Of a stretch of DNA of 64,000 bases, positions 29,693-39,355 are shown piece by piece. Each line of letters opens with the position of its first letter. Positions within the stretch are counted from its first letter, which is position 1. The notes under the pieces were generated by a model. It did no database searches. It had not been told where the DNA came from and saw only the letters and a list, made by a program, of their open reading frames with translations. The position numbers and the translations under genes are program-made. The stretch is from Burkholderiales bacterium (lineage in GTDB: Bacteria > Pseudomonadota > Gammaproteobacteria > Burkholderiales > Burkholderiaceae_D), in the NCBI GenBank assembly GCA_016200895.1, contig JACQDX010000033.1, forward strand, positions 1 through 64,000. The letters run 5' to 3'.

Positions 29693-30375
29693 TGATCAAG
29701 ATTAATCTCCTGCCGCACAGGGAAGAAAAGCGCAAGCAGCTGAAAAGTGATTTTTATGGCCTGTTGCTGTTGGCTGCGATAGCGGGTGCTTTGGTTGTGG
29801 TCGTTGTCAGTGCTTACTTTGGGCGTGAACTGTCAATCCAGACTGAGAAAAATGAATTTATCAAGAAAGAGAACGCCAAGCTTGATGATCGCATTAAAGA
29901 AATCGCTACTTTAAGGCAGGAAATTGATGGCTTGAAAGCGCGCCAGCAAGCCGTTGAGGATTTGCAGGGCGATCGTAATCAGCCTGTGTATTTGCTGGAT
30001 GAATTGGTCAAGCTGACTCCTGAAGGGGTCTACCTCAAGCAACTGAATCAGGATGGACAGAAAGTCATTTTAGGTGGTTACGCACAATCTCAGGACAGGG
30101 TTGCTGAATTTATCCGCAATCTGGGTAACAAGTCTGATTGGATGTACAAACCAGAGTTGAACGATATTCACTCCACTGGCTTAGGTCAAGGCAGGGATGC
30201 GAAAAAAGTATTTGAATTTAAGGTAAATGTGAACATCAAGCGCCCACGTGAGAGAGAAGAAGCTGCTTCTCAAGCTGCCGCTTCGGCTGCTGCACTCGGA
30301 ACTGCGGCACCTGCTACAGCCGTGCAAGCGCAGGTATCCGCTTCGCAAGCTGCTGATGTTGGCAAAAAACCATAG
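29692..30375 (+). CDS. pilN: Type IV pilus assembly protein PilN
   Basis: PilN is a bitopic inner-membrane protein. The cytoplasmic N-terminus MIKINLLPHREEKRK is the conserved PilM-binding motif, followed by one membrane helix (about residues 23-45), a coiled coil (about 50-95) and a ferredoxin-like periplasmic domain. The last 40 residues are Ala/Gln-rich and appear disordered. The 227-residue length is slightly above usual because of this tail. It pairs with PilO, encoded 37 bases downstream. Confidence 0.94.
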   Translation: MIKINLLPHREEKRKQLKSDFYGLLLLAAIAGALVVVVVSAYFGRELSIQTEKNEFIKKENAKLDDRIKEIATLRQEIDGLKARQQAVEDLQGDRNQPVYLLDELVKLTPEGVYLKQLNQDGQKVILGGYAQSQDRVAEFIRNLGNKSDWMYKPELNDIHSTGLGQGRDAKKVFEFKVNVNIKRPREREEAASQAAASAAALGTAAPATAVQAQVSASQAADVGKKP

Positions 30376-30412
30376 TGTGTGATTATTTATGCAATGCAAC
30401 GGAAGATTGTAA

Positions 30413-31066
30413 ATGGCGATTAATCTGAATGAAATTGGCGGGTCAGTTGGCGCTCAATTTCAAGGCTTGAATGGATTGCACCCTGGCCTGTGGCCATTTG
30501 CGCCACGTATTGCTTCTGCAATGGGTGTCTTGATTGTTGTGGTCGCATTGGGTTGGTATTTCCAATGGGATGGTCAGATGACGGCTATAGAAACTGGTCA
30601 GGCTGAAGAGGTCAAGCTCAGGGGGGAATACAAACAAAAGCTGCAACAGGCGATTAATCTGGATGCCTTGAAAGAACAACGCAAGCTGGTGCAACAGTAT
30701 GTCGCCACAATGGAGAAGCAATTGCCTAGTCAGGCAGAAATGGCGGCTCTCCTGGCTGATATTAATCAGGCCGGTCAAGGCCGTGGATTGGCTTTTGACT
30801 CTTTTGTACCAGGCTTGCCAGCCGTAAAAGATTACTATGCAGAATTACCTATTGCCATCAAGATTCAGGGCAATTATCACGATCTCGGGCAATTTGTTGC
30901 TGATATTGCAAAGTTGCCAAGGATTGTTACTTTGAATAATCTGAATATCACCCGTAATCCGGATGGTGTTTTGATACTTGATGTGACAGCGAAAACATTC
31001 CGTTATTTGAATAGGGACGAAGTTCTGGATCAGGCTGAAAAGAAGAAAAAGGAGCCTAAAAAATGA
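30413..31066 (+). CDS. pilO: Type IV pilus assembly protein PilO
   Basis: PilO heterodimerises with PilN and links to PilP. The 217-residue product has an N-terminal cytoplasmic stretch, a single membrane helix at about residues 33-55, a coiled coil (about 60-105, KQLPSQAEMAALLADINQAG at its end) and a periplasmic ferredoxin-like domain. The C-terminus is Lys/Glu rich. The stop overlaps the pilP start by 4 bases. Confidence 0.94.
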   Translation: MAINLNEIGGSVGAQFQGLNGLHPGLWPFAPRIASAMGVLIVVVALGWYFQWDGQMTAIETGQAEEVKLRGEYKQKLQQAINLDALKEQRKLVQQYVATMEKQLPSQAEMAALLADINQAGQGRGLAFDSFVPGLPAVKDYYAELPIAIKIQGNYHDLGQFVADIAKLPRIVTLNNLNITRNPDGVLILDVTAKTFRYLNRDEVLDQAEKKKKEPKK

Positions 31067-31602
31067 AGAACATCGTCATTAGACCTGTGCTTGGTTTACT
31101 CCTTGTGCTCTCCTTATCCGCATGCGGTGATAGTCAGGAAACAGAGTTGCGTGCCTGGATGAATACAGAACAAAAGCAGGCAAAAGCGGTTATCCCCAAA
31201 CTCAGTCCTCCAAAAGTTTATGTACCATTTGCATATGGCGGCAAAGAAAGTATCGAGCCCTTTAATCCTGCCAAATTACTGGTAGTGCTTGCACGTCTTA
31301 AGGCTGAGTCAAGTAATGGTATCAAGCCCAACCTCGAAAGACCACGGGAGGCACTCGAATCATTTCCCATGGATAGCTTGAAGATGGTGGGCACAATCGA
31401 GAAAAACAAGATGGTATATGCCCTAGTGCAAGTCGATAAGACAGTGTATCAAGTCAAGTTAGGGTCTTATTTAGGTCAGAATTTGGGACTGATTACAAAA
31501 ATTTCGGAGAGTGATATCGAAATCAAAGAAACGGTTCAGGATGCGGCAGGTGATTGGACTGAGCGGCTATCCAAGTTAGAGTTGCAGGAGGCAAAGAAAT
31601 GA
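31063..31602 (+). CDS. pilP: Type IV pilus lipoprotein PilP
   Basis: PilP is an inner-membrane lipoprotein joining PilNO to the PilQ secretin. The 179-residue precursor has a lipoprotein signal with lipobox LSAC (Cys21), a natively unfolded linker (about 25-85) and a beta-sandwich domain (about 95-175, starting LKMVGTIEKNKMVYALVQVD). It overlaps both neighbours by 4 bases, as expected for a tightly coupled pil operon. Confidence 0.94.
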   Translation: MKNIVIRPVLGLLLVLSLSACGDSQETELRAWMNTEQKQAKAVIPKLSPPKVYVPFAYGGKESIEPFNPAKLLVVLARLKAESSNGIKPNLERPREALESFPMDSLKMVGTIEKNKMVYALVQVDKTVYQVKLGSYLGQNLGLITKISESDIEIKETVQDAAGDWTERLSKLELQEAKK

Positions 31603-33749
31603 ATGCGTTGATAAATACAAGTATAAGGGGCGCCAAAGTGGTCAAATTTATTTTATTTGCGTTGCTTGGTTTTTGCAGTGTGGCTTTTGCCCAGACGAAT
31701 TCGATAGAATCGTTAACTGCTAACCAGCAAGGGGCGAACATTATCGTCAAGATTACCTTGAAAAAACCTTTGGAAAAACTTCCTCTGGGTTTTGCCATTG
31801 CTAATCCATCCAGGATCGCCATCGATTTTGCCGACGTCAGCAATAACACTGGTAAGTCGTCGTTCGAAATGAATATGGGCGATTTAAGGGCAATTAATCT
31901 TATTGAGGCAACAGGGCGGTCCCGCCTGATTTTCAATCTGAACAAGTCACTCAATTATGCAACTGCGATTGACGGCAATTCTCTGATTGTCACTATTGAT
32001 GCTTCTGGTGGTGTTGCAACTGCAGTCAATTCCCAAGGTTTGCCAGTCAATGTACAGCCAGCAGTTGCGGCAAAACGTGCTTTGCGTGATATCGATTTCC
32101 GTCGTGGTGCAGCAGGTGAAGGCCGTGTCGTTATTGATTTGCCGCTGGATCAGGTTGCGGTTGATATCCGTCAGCAAGGGCAAAAAATCATTGTGGATTT
32201 CCTCAAGGTCAGCCTGCCAGAGTCTTTGCGCCGTCGTCTTGACGTGGCTGATTATGGTTCACCTGTGCAATTGATCACGACCACGCCAAATGGTGAAAAT
32301 GTCCGCATGGTCATTGAGCCTACCGGCTTGTGGGAACATAGTGCTTACCAGAGTGACACCCAGTTTGTGGTTGAAGTAAAACCGATCAAGGAAGACCCGA
32401 ACAAGCTGACACAGGGTACGCAAGGCTATCGTGGCGAGCGTCTGTCTTTCAATTTCCAGAATATTGAAATTCGTGCCATTTTGCAGATTATTGCTGAAGT
32501 CAGCAGCCTCAATATTATTGCCAGTGACACTGTGAATGGGACGATTACTTTGCGTTTGAAAGACGTGCCATGGGATCAGGCACTCGATATCATCATGCAG
32601 TCCAAGGGCTTGGACATGCGCAAAAATGGTTCTGTTATCTGGATCGCTCCAAAAGAAGAGTTATTAACCAAAGAAAAACTCGAACTTGAGCAAAAAGCAC
32701 AGATCGCTGAACTGGAACCAGTAAAAACAGAATCTTTCCAACTTAACTATCAAAAAGCTGAAGCTTTTAAATTGGTCTTTGGTGTGGATGGTGGTAGTAC
32801 CAACCGCATTTTGTCCAAGCGTGGTAGCGCAGTAATTGAACCTCGTACCAATCAATTGTTTGTTACTGATATTCCTTCCAAACTGGAAGAAGTCCGTAAA
32901 TTGATCGCTAAAACTGATATTGCTTCAAGACAGGTATTGATAGAAGCGCGTATTGTTGAGGCCGATGATAAGTTCAGTAAAAATCTCGGTGCCAAACTGG
33001 GTTTTGCGGATTTGCGTGGCCTGAGTGGCGGTAATACTGGTTACCAACTGGCGGGAAATCAGCGGGTTGCTCTTACCGGTAACTACTTGGGCGTTGGTGA
33101 GCAAACACTGCAAGCTAAAGTTACTGATCAAAGTTTTATCCCAAATACGCAATTTGTGAGCTTGCCTGCAGCTGGTATTAATGGTTTAAATGCAGGTAGT
33201 CTGGCAGTCAGTCTGTTTTCCTCAGCCGCTAACCGTTTCCTGAATCTGGAATTGTCAGCCCTGGAAGCAGATGGCAAGGGTAAAATAGTGTCAAGTCCAC
33301 GCGTTGTGACTGCTGACCAATTGAAAGCGTCGATAGAACAAGGTACAGAATTGCCGTATCAAGTCGCGACTTCAAGTGGTGCAACATCAATCTTCTTCCG
33401 TAAGGCAACTTTGAGACTGGAAGTTACTCCGCAAATTACCCCGGATGGAAATGTCATCCTTGATGTTGATGTTCATAAAGACAGCGTTGGTCAAGAAACC
33501 AGGGCAGGCTTTGCGATTGATACCAAAGAAGTAAAAACCATCGTCCTGGTTGAAAATGGCGGCACAGTGGTGTTGGGTGGTATATTCCAGCAAACTGAGC
33601 GCGATAGTGTGACAAAAGTACCGTTCTTTGGCGACCTTCCATTGTTTGGCAATTTGTTCAAAACCACTGGTCGCACGAATGACAAAACTGAATTGCTGAT
33701 TTTTATTACTCCCAAGATTGTTGCAGAGAAATTTAGCAACAAACAATAA
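31599..33749 (+). CDS. pilQ: Type IV pilus secretin PilQ
   Basis: PilQ forms the outer-membrane pore through which the pilus emerges. The 716-residue precursor has a signal peptide (about 1-32, ending VAFAQ), AMIN-type peptidoglycan-binding domains (about 35-260), an STN/N0 domain (about 285-350), an N1 domain and the secretin domain (about 445-710) with the conserved VVLGGIFQQTE and VPFFGDLPLFGNLF segments. ATG at 31599 overlaps pilP. It ends the pilMNOPQ operon. Confidence 0.95.
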   Translation: MNALINTSIRGAKVVKFILFALLGFCSVAFAQTNSIESLTANQQGANIIVKITLKKPLEKLPLGFAIANPSRIAIDFADVSNNTGKSSFEMNMGDLRAINLIEATGRSRLIFNLNKSLNYATAIDGNSLIVTIDASGGVATAVNSQGLPVNVQPAVAAKRALRDIDFRRGAAGEGRVVIDLPLDQVAVDIRQQGQKIIVDFLKVSLPESLRRRLDVADYGSPVQLITTTPNGENVRMVIEPTGLWEHSAYQSDTQFVVEVKPIKEDPNKLTQGTQGYRGERLSFNFQNIEIRAILQIIAEVSSLNIIASDTVNGTITLRLKDVPWDQALDIIMQSKGLDMRKNGSVIWIAPKEELLTKEKLELEQKAQIAELEPVKTESFQLNYQKAEAFKLVFGVDGGSTNRILSKRGSAVIEPRTNQLFVTDIPSKLEEVRKLIAKTDIASRQVLIEARIVEADDKFSKNLGAKLGFADLRGLSGGNTGYQLAGNQRVALTGNYLGVGEQTLQAKVTDQSFIPNTQFVSLPAAGINGLNAGSLAVSLFSSAANRFLNLELSALEADGKGKIVSSPRVVTADQLKASIEQGTELPYQVATSSGATSIFFRKATLRLEVTPQITPDGNVILDVDVHKDSVGQETRAGFAIDTKEVKTIVLVENGGTVVLGGIFQQTERDSVTKVPFFGDLPLFGNLFKTTGRTNDKTELLIFITPKIVAEKFSNKQ

Positions 33750-33824
33750 AGAGTTCTGGGCTTGAGATGCATGTCATTGAATGGCAAACCGATTTTCTGA
33801 ATTCGTAAAAAATATAGGTGTTTC

Positions 33825-36200
33825 ATGATGAAGTATATTCGCGGTTTATTCGCACTGATCTTACTGATAGGCCTGACGGCTTGTGGCGGCGGCGGTGGTT
33901 CAGCTGGCAATACAAGTAACGGTGCCAAGTTGTTTACGACAGCTGCTGACAAAATAACCATAGCGCCCGGGGTAACCCAAACTTACACCATTGGTGGTGG
34001 TGTTCCTGGTTACTCTGCAAACAGCAGTAATGGCGCTGCTATTGTCACAGTGTCTGACAAAACCTTGACGATCAAGGGCGGCGGCGGCGGTACAGCAATC
34101 GTAACGGTAAAAGATGCCGCGGGTGCTGCTGTAACCATAGAAGTGACCGTTGGTAGTGGTCTGGCATTGTTCACCAATGCGCCAGACACAGTGACAGTAG
34201 CTGTTGGTGCACAATCGGCTGAATATACGATAGGTGGTGGTAGCCTTGTATATACCGTTGGCTCCAGCAATAATCAGATCGCGGACGTAGTTGTCTCTGG
34301 AAATCGTTTCATTATTGTTGGTGTTAGCGGTGGTAAAGCAACGGTGACTGTACGTGACTCTATTGGCGGGCTGGTTAGCATAGCCGTTACTATCGGTTCT
34401 GTTGACGCTCTGTTTTCAACCGCTGGCACTGATATCAACGTCGGTGTCGGTTCGGCTGTCACCTATGTGGTTGGTGGTGGTAACGGTCCATATAGTGTGG
34501 GTAGCAGCAATGTTGCCGTTGCAACTGCTAATATCTCAGGCACAAAATTGACTATTACTGGTGTGGGTGTTGGTACTGCGAACGTCATTCTTCGTGATGC
34601 AGCATCTGGTAATGTCACTATCAAGGTCACAGTAGGCTCAACGGCAGCGCTGTTCACCTCTGCACCGGCTGTACTGACTGTTGGTATAGGTACATCCAGC
34701 CCGACATTTACTATTGGTGGTGGTAGCCAGGTCTACACTGTCACCAGCGCTAATACCCAGATCGCGGGTGTAGGTATCAACGGCAATAAATTCACGATCA
34801 GCGGTGTTTCTGCTGGCACAACATCAGTTATCGTTAAGGATAGTCTGGGCGCCACCGTTACGATTACGGTCACCGTTGGTTCTGGTGCCGCTTTCTACAC
34901 AACAGCACCTAATGATATTACTTTGACTGCAGGTGGTGGTGGTACTTATGTATTGGGTGGTGGAAGTGCTCCTTACACTGCGACCAGCAGCAATACCTCG
35001 GTCGTCACAGCATCCGCATCTGGCAATAGCCTGACCTTGTCTGGTGTAGGTTCTGGCAAAGCAGTTGTAGTGCTACGTGATGCTGCCGGTGCCATCATCA
35101 ATGTGAATGTGACAATCGGCTCTGGTAACGTAAATGCCCTGTTCACTACGGCACCTGGTGCTGTAACTATCGCAGTTGGTGCCAGTCCTGCCTACCAAAT
35201 TGGTGGTGGTACTGCACCTTACTCAGTCACCAGTAGCAATACTTCGATTGCGACGGCAACACTCACTGGCAGTACTTTTACCATTACTGCTTTGGCGACC
35301 GGTACAGCCAACATCGTCGTGAAAGATGCTGCCGGTGGTTCGGTTACCATTGTTGTCAGTGTTGGTAATGGAGCGACAGTTGCTCTTTATACTTCTGCAC
35401 CCGCTACGGTCACTATCGCGCCTGGTTCTGCACCGACTTACCTGGTTGGCGGCGGTACTGCACCATATGCGGCGACCAGCAGCAATACTTCGGTAGCAAC
35501 GGTCGCTGTAGCAGGTACTACGATGACAATTACTGGTGTTGCTCCAGGTTCTGCCACTGTTCGATTGGTTGATAGTGTCGGGGCAGCAGTTACTATTACT
35601 GTGAACGTCATATCGGGTACTAACTCAGCACTTTCTGTTGCACCAACATCAATCAACGGGTTTGTTGGGGATTCTGTTACCATCAGGGTTGATGGCGGTA
35701 GTGCTCCATACACGGCAGTTTCCAGTGTTCCGGGTAATGCAACAGTTACATCTGGTGCGACGCTGCCTAGTGCGGGTAATGTTACTGTCTTTTTGGCAAG
35801 GATTGGTACTGCAAACGTTGTTGTCACTGATGCGCAAGGTACAGTTTCAACTGTTGCAATAACGGTTGTTGCTCAAACATCTAATATGTTCCTGAGTCCG
35901 ACAGTCTGGAATATCAATGAAACAAATAACGCAACTATTCCGTTGACTGTCTCAGGTGGTAACGGACCGTTCCAGGTATTTACCAACAACACGCTTTTGT
36001 CCGCTGTTACAGGTACCAGCCCTGATCCTTTGAATCCACTGACATTCACTGGCCGTACCGTAAATGTAAGTCTGGGTACTCAGGGTACACGTTGCGTGGC
36101 TGCTGATACAGCAGTGACTATTACGGTCAAGGATAGTCTTAATGTAACAACAACCAGCGTAATGACTATCAAGGACTTGAATGGTGGTGCTGGCTGTTAA
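33825..36200 (+). CDS. Repeat lipoprotein with nine Ig-like (BIG-type) modules
   Basis: This 791-residue lipoprotein has a signal with lipobox LTAC (Cys20), a Gly-rich spacer (about 21-34), then nine tandem modules of roughly 80-85 residues from residue 35 to the end. Modules 1-7 share LFTTAP, then VTIAxG, IGGGxxPY, SSNTSVATA, LTITGV and VKDAAG; modules 8 and 9 are diverged. The pattern resembles bacterial Ig-like domains of surface adhesins. It is 75 bases after pilQ and 131 before aroKB, inside a locus where pilQ is normally followed directly by aroK. Function is unknown; a pilus-associated or cell-surface adhesin is a guess. Confidence 0.8.
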   Translation: MMKYIRGLFALILLIGLTACGGGGGSAGNTSNGAKLFTTAADKITIAPGVTQTYTIGGGVPGYSANSSNGAAIVTVSDKTLTIKGGGGGTAIVTVKDAAGAAVTIEVTVGSGLALFTNAPDTVTVAVGAQSAEYTIGGGSLVYTVGSSNNQIADVVVSGNRFIIVGVSGGKATVTVRDSIGGLVSIAVTIGSVDALFSTAGTDINVGVGSAVTYVVGGGNGPYSVGSSNVAVATANISGTKLTITGVGVGTANVILRDAASGNVTIKVTVGSTAALFTSAPAVLTVGIGTSSPTFTIGGGSQVYTVTSANTQIAGVGINGNKFTISGVSAGTTSVIVKDSLGATVTITVTVGSGAAFYTTAPNDITLTAGGGGTYVLGGGSAPYTATSSNTSVVTASASGNSLTLSGVGSGKAVVVLRDAAGAIINVNVTIGSGNVNALFTTAPGAVTIAVGASPAYQIGGGTAPYSVTSSNTSIATATLTGSTFTITALATGTANIVVKDAAGGSVTIVVSVGNGATVALYTSAPATVTIAPGSAPTYLVGGGTAPYAATSSNTSVATVAVAGTTMTITGVAPGSATVRLVDSVGAAVTITVNVISGTNSALSVAPTSINGFVGDSVTIRVDGGSAPYTAVSSVPGNATVTSGATLPSAGNVTVFLARIGTANVVVTDAQGTVSTVAITVVAQTSNMFLSPTVWNINETNNATIPLTVSGGNGPFQVFTNNTLLSAVTGTSPDPLNPLTFTGRTVNVSLGTQGTRCVAADTAVTITVKDSLNVTTTSVMTIKDLNGGAGC
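33930..35870 (+). repeat. Tandem coding repeats of the Ig-like lipoprotein
   Basis: Seven well-matched units of about 240-246 bases and an eighth diverged unit lie in tandem within the lipoprotein gene, with a ninth further diverged unit to 36200. The nucleotide copies are clearly not identical, so this is an old amplification rather than a recent slippage array. Recurrent codons for GGTGGTGGT mark the IGGG turn of each unit. Confidence 0.75.
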
Positions 36201-36273
36201 TACGGTCTGACGGTTAGCCTGAAGCGGAAAATTTCTACAAAATAGCTGTTATTTGCTTCAAGCCGGAAATACT

Positions 36274-36297
36274 CTCCTGAGCGTCAATGCTCAGGAG
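36274..36297 (+). other. Inverted repeat upstream of aroKB
   Basis: CTCCTGAGC (36274-36282) pairs perfectly with GCTCAGGAG (36289-36297) over a 6-base loop. It lacks a T tract, so a terminator is uncertain; it could end the pil-lipoprotein transcript with Rho, or be a leader hairpin of aroKB. Confidence 0.45.
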
Positions 36298-36331
36298 AAG
36301 TCAGCAAAAGTCTTAAGCCAGGTAAACAGTT

Positions 36332-38005
36332 TTGAAGAACATTTTTCTCGTAGGCCTGATGGGCTCCGGCAAAACCACGGTTGGCCGGGCTCTGGCAAAA
36401 AAACTCAATAAACGTTTTATTGATACTGATCACGAAATTGAGGCACGTACAGGTGTCTCAATTCCCGTGATTTTTGAGATTGAAGGCGAAGCCAGTTTTC
36501 GACAGCGGGAAGCGGACGTGATCCGTGATCTGACTGGGCAAGAAAACATAGTCTTAGCCACAGGTGGTGGTGCCGTGTTGAATGCAGAGAGCAGGAAGTA
36601 TTTGCATGAACGCGGCATTGTCATTTATTTGCGTGCTGGTATAAACAGCATTTTGCAGCGTACTCGCCACGACAAGAATCGTCCTCTTTTGCGCACGGCA
36701 GACCCGCGCAAGAAACTCGAAGAGCTGGAATCCCAGCGTGCTCCCCTTTATCAGGAAGTTGCCCATATCAGCATTGAGACCGGCAGGCCCAATGTACAAT
36801 TTCTGGTGCAAACCGTACTGGACAAATTAGCCCAGGAAAAATTATGCGATATTCCTGACGCCCTACTGAGCAATAGCAAAACAAATATGTCAGACCAAAG
36901 CACCGCCAGCACCAGTACTACCAGCGCGTTCCTGAATGTGGATCTGGGTGAACGCAGTTATCCCATTGCCATAGGTAACTCTCTGTTATCTGATAGCCAG
37001 TTCCTGCAGTCGAAAATCAAGGGCAAGAAAACTGTCATCATCACCAACACGGTTGTTGCCCCTCTTTATCTTGCTACGTTGGAAACCGCCTTGCGTGCTG
37101 CTGGCAAGGAAGTATTGTCCGTGGTGTTGCCCGATGGCGAAGAGCAAAAAAACTGGGCCAGCCTGATGCTGATCTTTGACGCCCTGCTCGAACATAAATG
37201 CGATAGAAAAACCACTTTACTGGCACTTGGTGGTGGCGTCATCGGTGACATGACAGGCTTCGCCGCCTCTGCCTATATGCGCGGCGTGCCTTTTGTGCAA
37301 ATTCCGACCACCTTGTTATCCCAGGTTGATTCATCGGTAGGTGGCAAGACTGGTATCAATCACCCTCTGGGCAAGAATATGATAGGGGCGTTTTACCAGC
37401 CCGAGGCCGTGATAGCAGATATCGGCAGCCTGCAAAGCTTGCCTGACAATGAACTCTCCGCCGGCCTGGCTGAAGTCATCAAACATGGCGCGATTATCGA
37501 TCCTGTTTTTTTTGACTGGATAGAAACCAATATGCCAGCCTTGCGTGCCAAAGAACCCAAGGCGCTGACCCATGCGATCTTGCGTTCCTGCGAAATCAAG
37601 GCCGATATCGTGCATCAGGATGAGCGTGAAGGCGGCTTGCGTGCCATCCTGAATTTTGGCCACACCTTTGGCCACGCCATCGAATCTGGCCTGGGCTATG
37701 GCAAATGGCTGCATGGCGAAGCCGTCGGCTGTGGCATGGTCATGGCTGCTGATTTATCTTGTCGTCTGGGATATATCGACTATGTGACCAAGACCCGTAT
37801 CAAACAAGTGGTGGAAGCTGCTGGCTTGCCCGGTGTAGCTCCTGATCTTGGCGAAGAACGCTGGCTGGAACTGATGGAAGTCGACAAGAAAAACGAAGGC
37901 GGTAAAATCAAATTCATCTTGTTAAAACCCCTGGGGCAGGCACACATCACCGCGGTTCCCAAAGAGATTTTGCTGGAAACCCTGCGTAGTTGCATCATCA
38001 ATTAA
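36332..38005 (+). CDS. aroKB: Fused shikimate kinase / 3-dehydroquinate synthase (AroK-AroB)
   Basis: One uninterrupted frame of 557 codons encodes two shikimate-pathway enzymes. Residues 1-180 are shikimate kinase (P-loop [11 protein letters not shown] at 8-18; [17 protein letters not shown]). Residues about 200-557 are 3-dehydroquinate synthase ([33 protein letters not shown] with metal-binding His). The linker (about 180-200) is Ser/Thr-rich. The start is TTG at 36332 after AGGTAA. An internal ATG at 36887 begins MSDQSTAS and might start AroB alone, but it lacks a clear ribosome binding site. In most relatives these are separate adjacent genes. Confidence 0.88.
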   Translation: MKNIFLVGLMGSGKTTVGRALAKKLNKRFIDTDHEIEARTGVSIPVIFEIEGEASFRQREADVIRDLTGQENIVLATGGGAVLNAESRKYLHERGIVIYLRAGINSILQRTRHDKNRPLLRTADPRKKLEELESQRAPLYQEVAHISIETGRPNVQFLVQTVLDKLAQEKLCDIPDALLSNSKTNMSDQSTASTSTTSAFLNVDLGERSYPIAIGNSLLSDSQFLQSKIKGKKTVIITNTVVAPLYLATLETALRAAGKEVLSVVLPDGEEQKNWASLMLIFDALLEHKCDRKTTLLALGGGVIGDMTGFAASAYMRGVPFVQIPTTLLSQVDSSVGGKTGINHPLGKNMIGAFYQPEAVIADIGSLQSLPDNELSAGLAEVIKHGAIIDPVFFDWIETNMPALRAKEPKALTHAILRSCEIKADIVHQDEREGGLRAILNFGHTFGHAIESGLGYGKWLHGEAVGCGMVMAADLSCRLGYIDYVTKTRIKQVVEAAGLPGVAPDLGEERWLELMEVDKKNEGGKIKFILLKPLGQAHITAVPKEILLETLRSCIIN

Positions 38006-38010
38006 CGACC

Positions 38011-39162
38011 ATGTTCACCGACGCCCACCTCGCTCCCTATGCAGCACAATCTGCCAGCTCGCGAGGGCGGCGTTACACCGAAGAGTCATCTTCCTCGCGC
38101 AGTGAATATCAGCGCGACCGTGACCGCATCATCCATAGCACAGCCTTCCGCCGTCTTGAATACAAGACCCAGGTTTTCGTCAATCACGAAGGCGACCTGT
38201 TCCGTAACCGCCTCACGCATAGCCTGGAAGTGGCGCAGATAGGCCGCTCGATAGCTCGCAACCTGCGCCTGAATGAAGATTTGGTGGAAGCTATCTCACT
38301 GGCGCATGATCTTGGCCACACTCCCTTTGGTCACGCTGGTCAGGACGCCCTGAATGCCTGCATGAAGCCCTTTGGCGGCTTTGAACATAATCTGCAAAGC
38401 CTGCGTGTGGTCGATGAACTGGAAGAGCGCTACGGCGCTTTTGATGGCCTCAACCTGACGTATGAAACCCGCGAAGGCATACTCAAACATTGTTCCATCA
38501 CGAATGCCAGATTGCTGGGCGATGTAGGGCAGCGCTTTATCGATAAAAAACGCCCGTCGCTGGAGGCGCAAGTCACTAACCTGGCAGACTCCATCGCCTA
38601 CAATAATCATGATATTGATGATGGCCTGCGCTCCGGCCTGTTACTGGAGTCGCAGATGCTCGAAGTCGATATCTACGCGCGCCACCGGGCGATTGTCGAT
38701 GCCACCTATCCCGGCATCAGTGGTCGCCGTGGCATCGCCGAGACTATACGCCGCATGATCAATACCCTCATCGTTGATTTGATACAGACTTCGGCGCAAA
38801 AGATCCAGGACTGCCAACCAGGCTCAGTTGATGACGTGCGCAATATGGAAAGGATGATCGCCTTTTCAGACAACATGTATCAGGAAGCGCAAACCCTGAA
38901 GCAATTTCTGTTTGAAAACCTGTACCGCCATTACCAGGTCAACCGCATGACCTTCAAAGCCAGGCGTACCATCACCGAATTGTTTGATGCCTTGCATGCC
39001 CAGCCGAATTTGCTGTCGCCAGATTATCAGCTTGGCCAGGCGGATAAGGAAGAGCAAAGCCAGCATTTGCAAGTCAGAAAAATTGCCGACTACATCGCTG
39101 GTATGACAGACCGTTATGCCATGCGCGAGCACAGGCGCTTATACATGGTGGATGAAATCTAG
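38011..39162 (+). CDS. dgt: Deoxyguanosinetriphosphate triphosphohydrolase-like protein
   Basis: The 383-residue product is an HD-domain dNTP triphosphohydrolase, which splits dNTPs to deoxynucleosides and tripolyphosphate. Metal-binding residues are visible in [32 protein letters not shown] (the HD pair) and the later [24 protein letters not shown] segment. ATG at 38011 lies 5 bases after the aroKB stop; the frame extends upstream into aroKB but the shorter start fits the family. aroB-dgt adjacency is common in betaproteobacteria. Confidence 0.93.
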   Translation: MFTDAHLAPYAAQSASSRGRRYTEESSSSRSEYQRDRDRIIHSTAFRRLEYKTQVFVNHEGDLFRNRLTHSLEVAQIGRSIARNLRLNEDLVEAISLAHDLGHTPFGHAGQDALNACMKPFGGFEHNLQSLRVVDELEERYGAFDGLNLTYETREGILKHCSITNARLLGDVGQRFIDKKRPSLEAQVTNLADSIAYNNHDIDDGLRSGLLLESQMLEVDIYARHRAIVDATYPGISGRRGIAETIRRMINTLIVDLIQTSAQKIQDCQPGSVDDVRNMERMIAFSDNMYQEAQTLKQFLFENLYRHYQVNRMTFKARRTITELFDALHAQPNLLSPDYQLGQADKEEQSQHLQVRKIADYIAGMTDRYAMREHRRLYMVDEI

Positions 39163-39355
39163 GAGTCACTTAACTATCTCTTGAGCCTACCTCGTGAGTC
39201 TACTTCTTGAATCTACTTCTTGAATCATTCTGGTTTGCTCTATATCTTTCTTCTGCATTCTCTGGCAAATCGTCTATTTACATAATTTGTACTTTCAAAC
39301 TCAGGATATAGACGGCGCTTTGTATAGAATACCAACTCTTTATCAGGAGGAAACC

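Noticed and set aside
36887..38005. Separate aroB gene starting at the internal ATG
   Set aside because: The frame is continuous with aroK and no good ribosome binding site precedes the ATG, so a fusion is the simpler reading; an internal start is kept only as a possibility.
39199..39224. Two perfect tandem copies of TCTACTTCTTGAA before the DUF4197 gene
   Set aside because: Two copies of 13 bases in AT-rich intergenic DNA are too little to assign a function.
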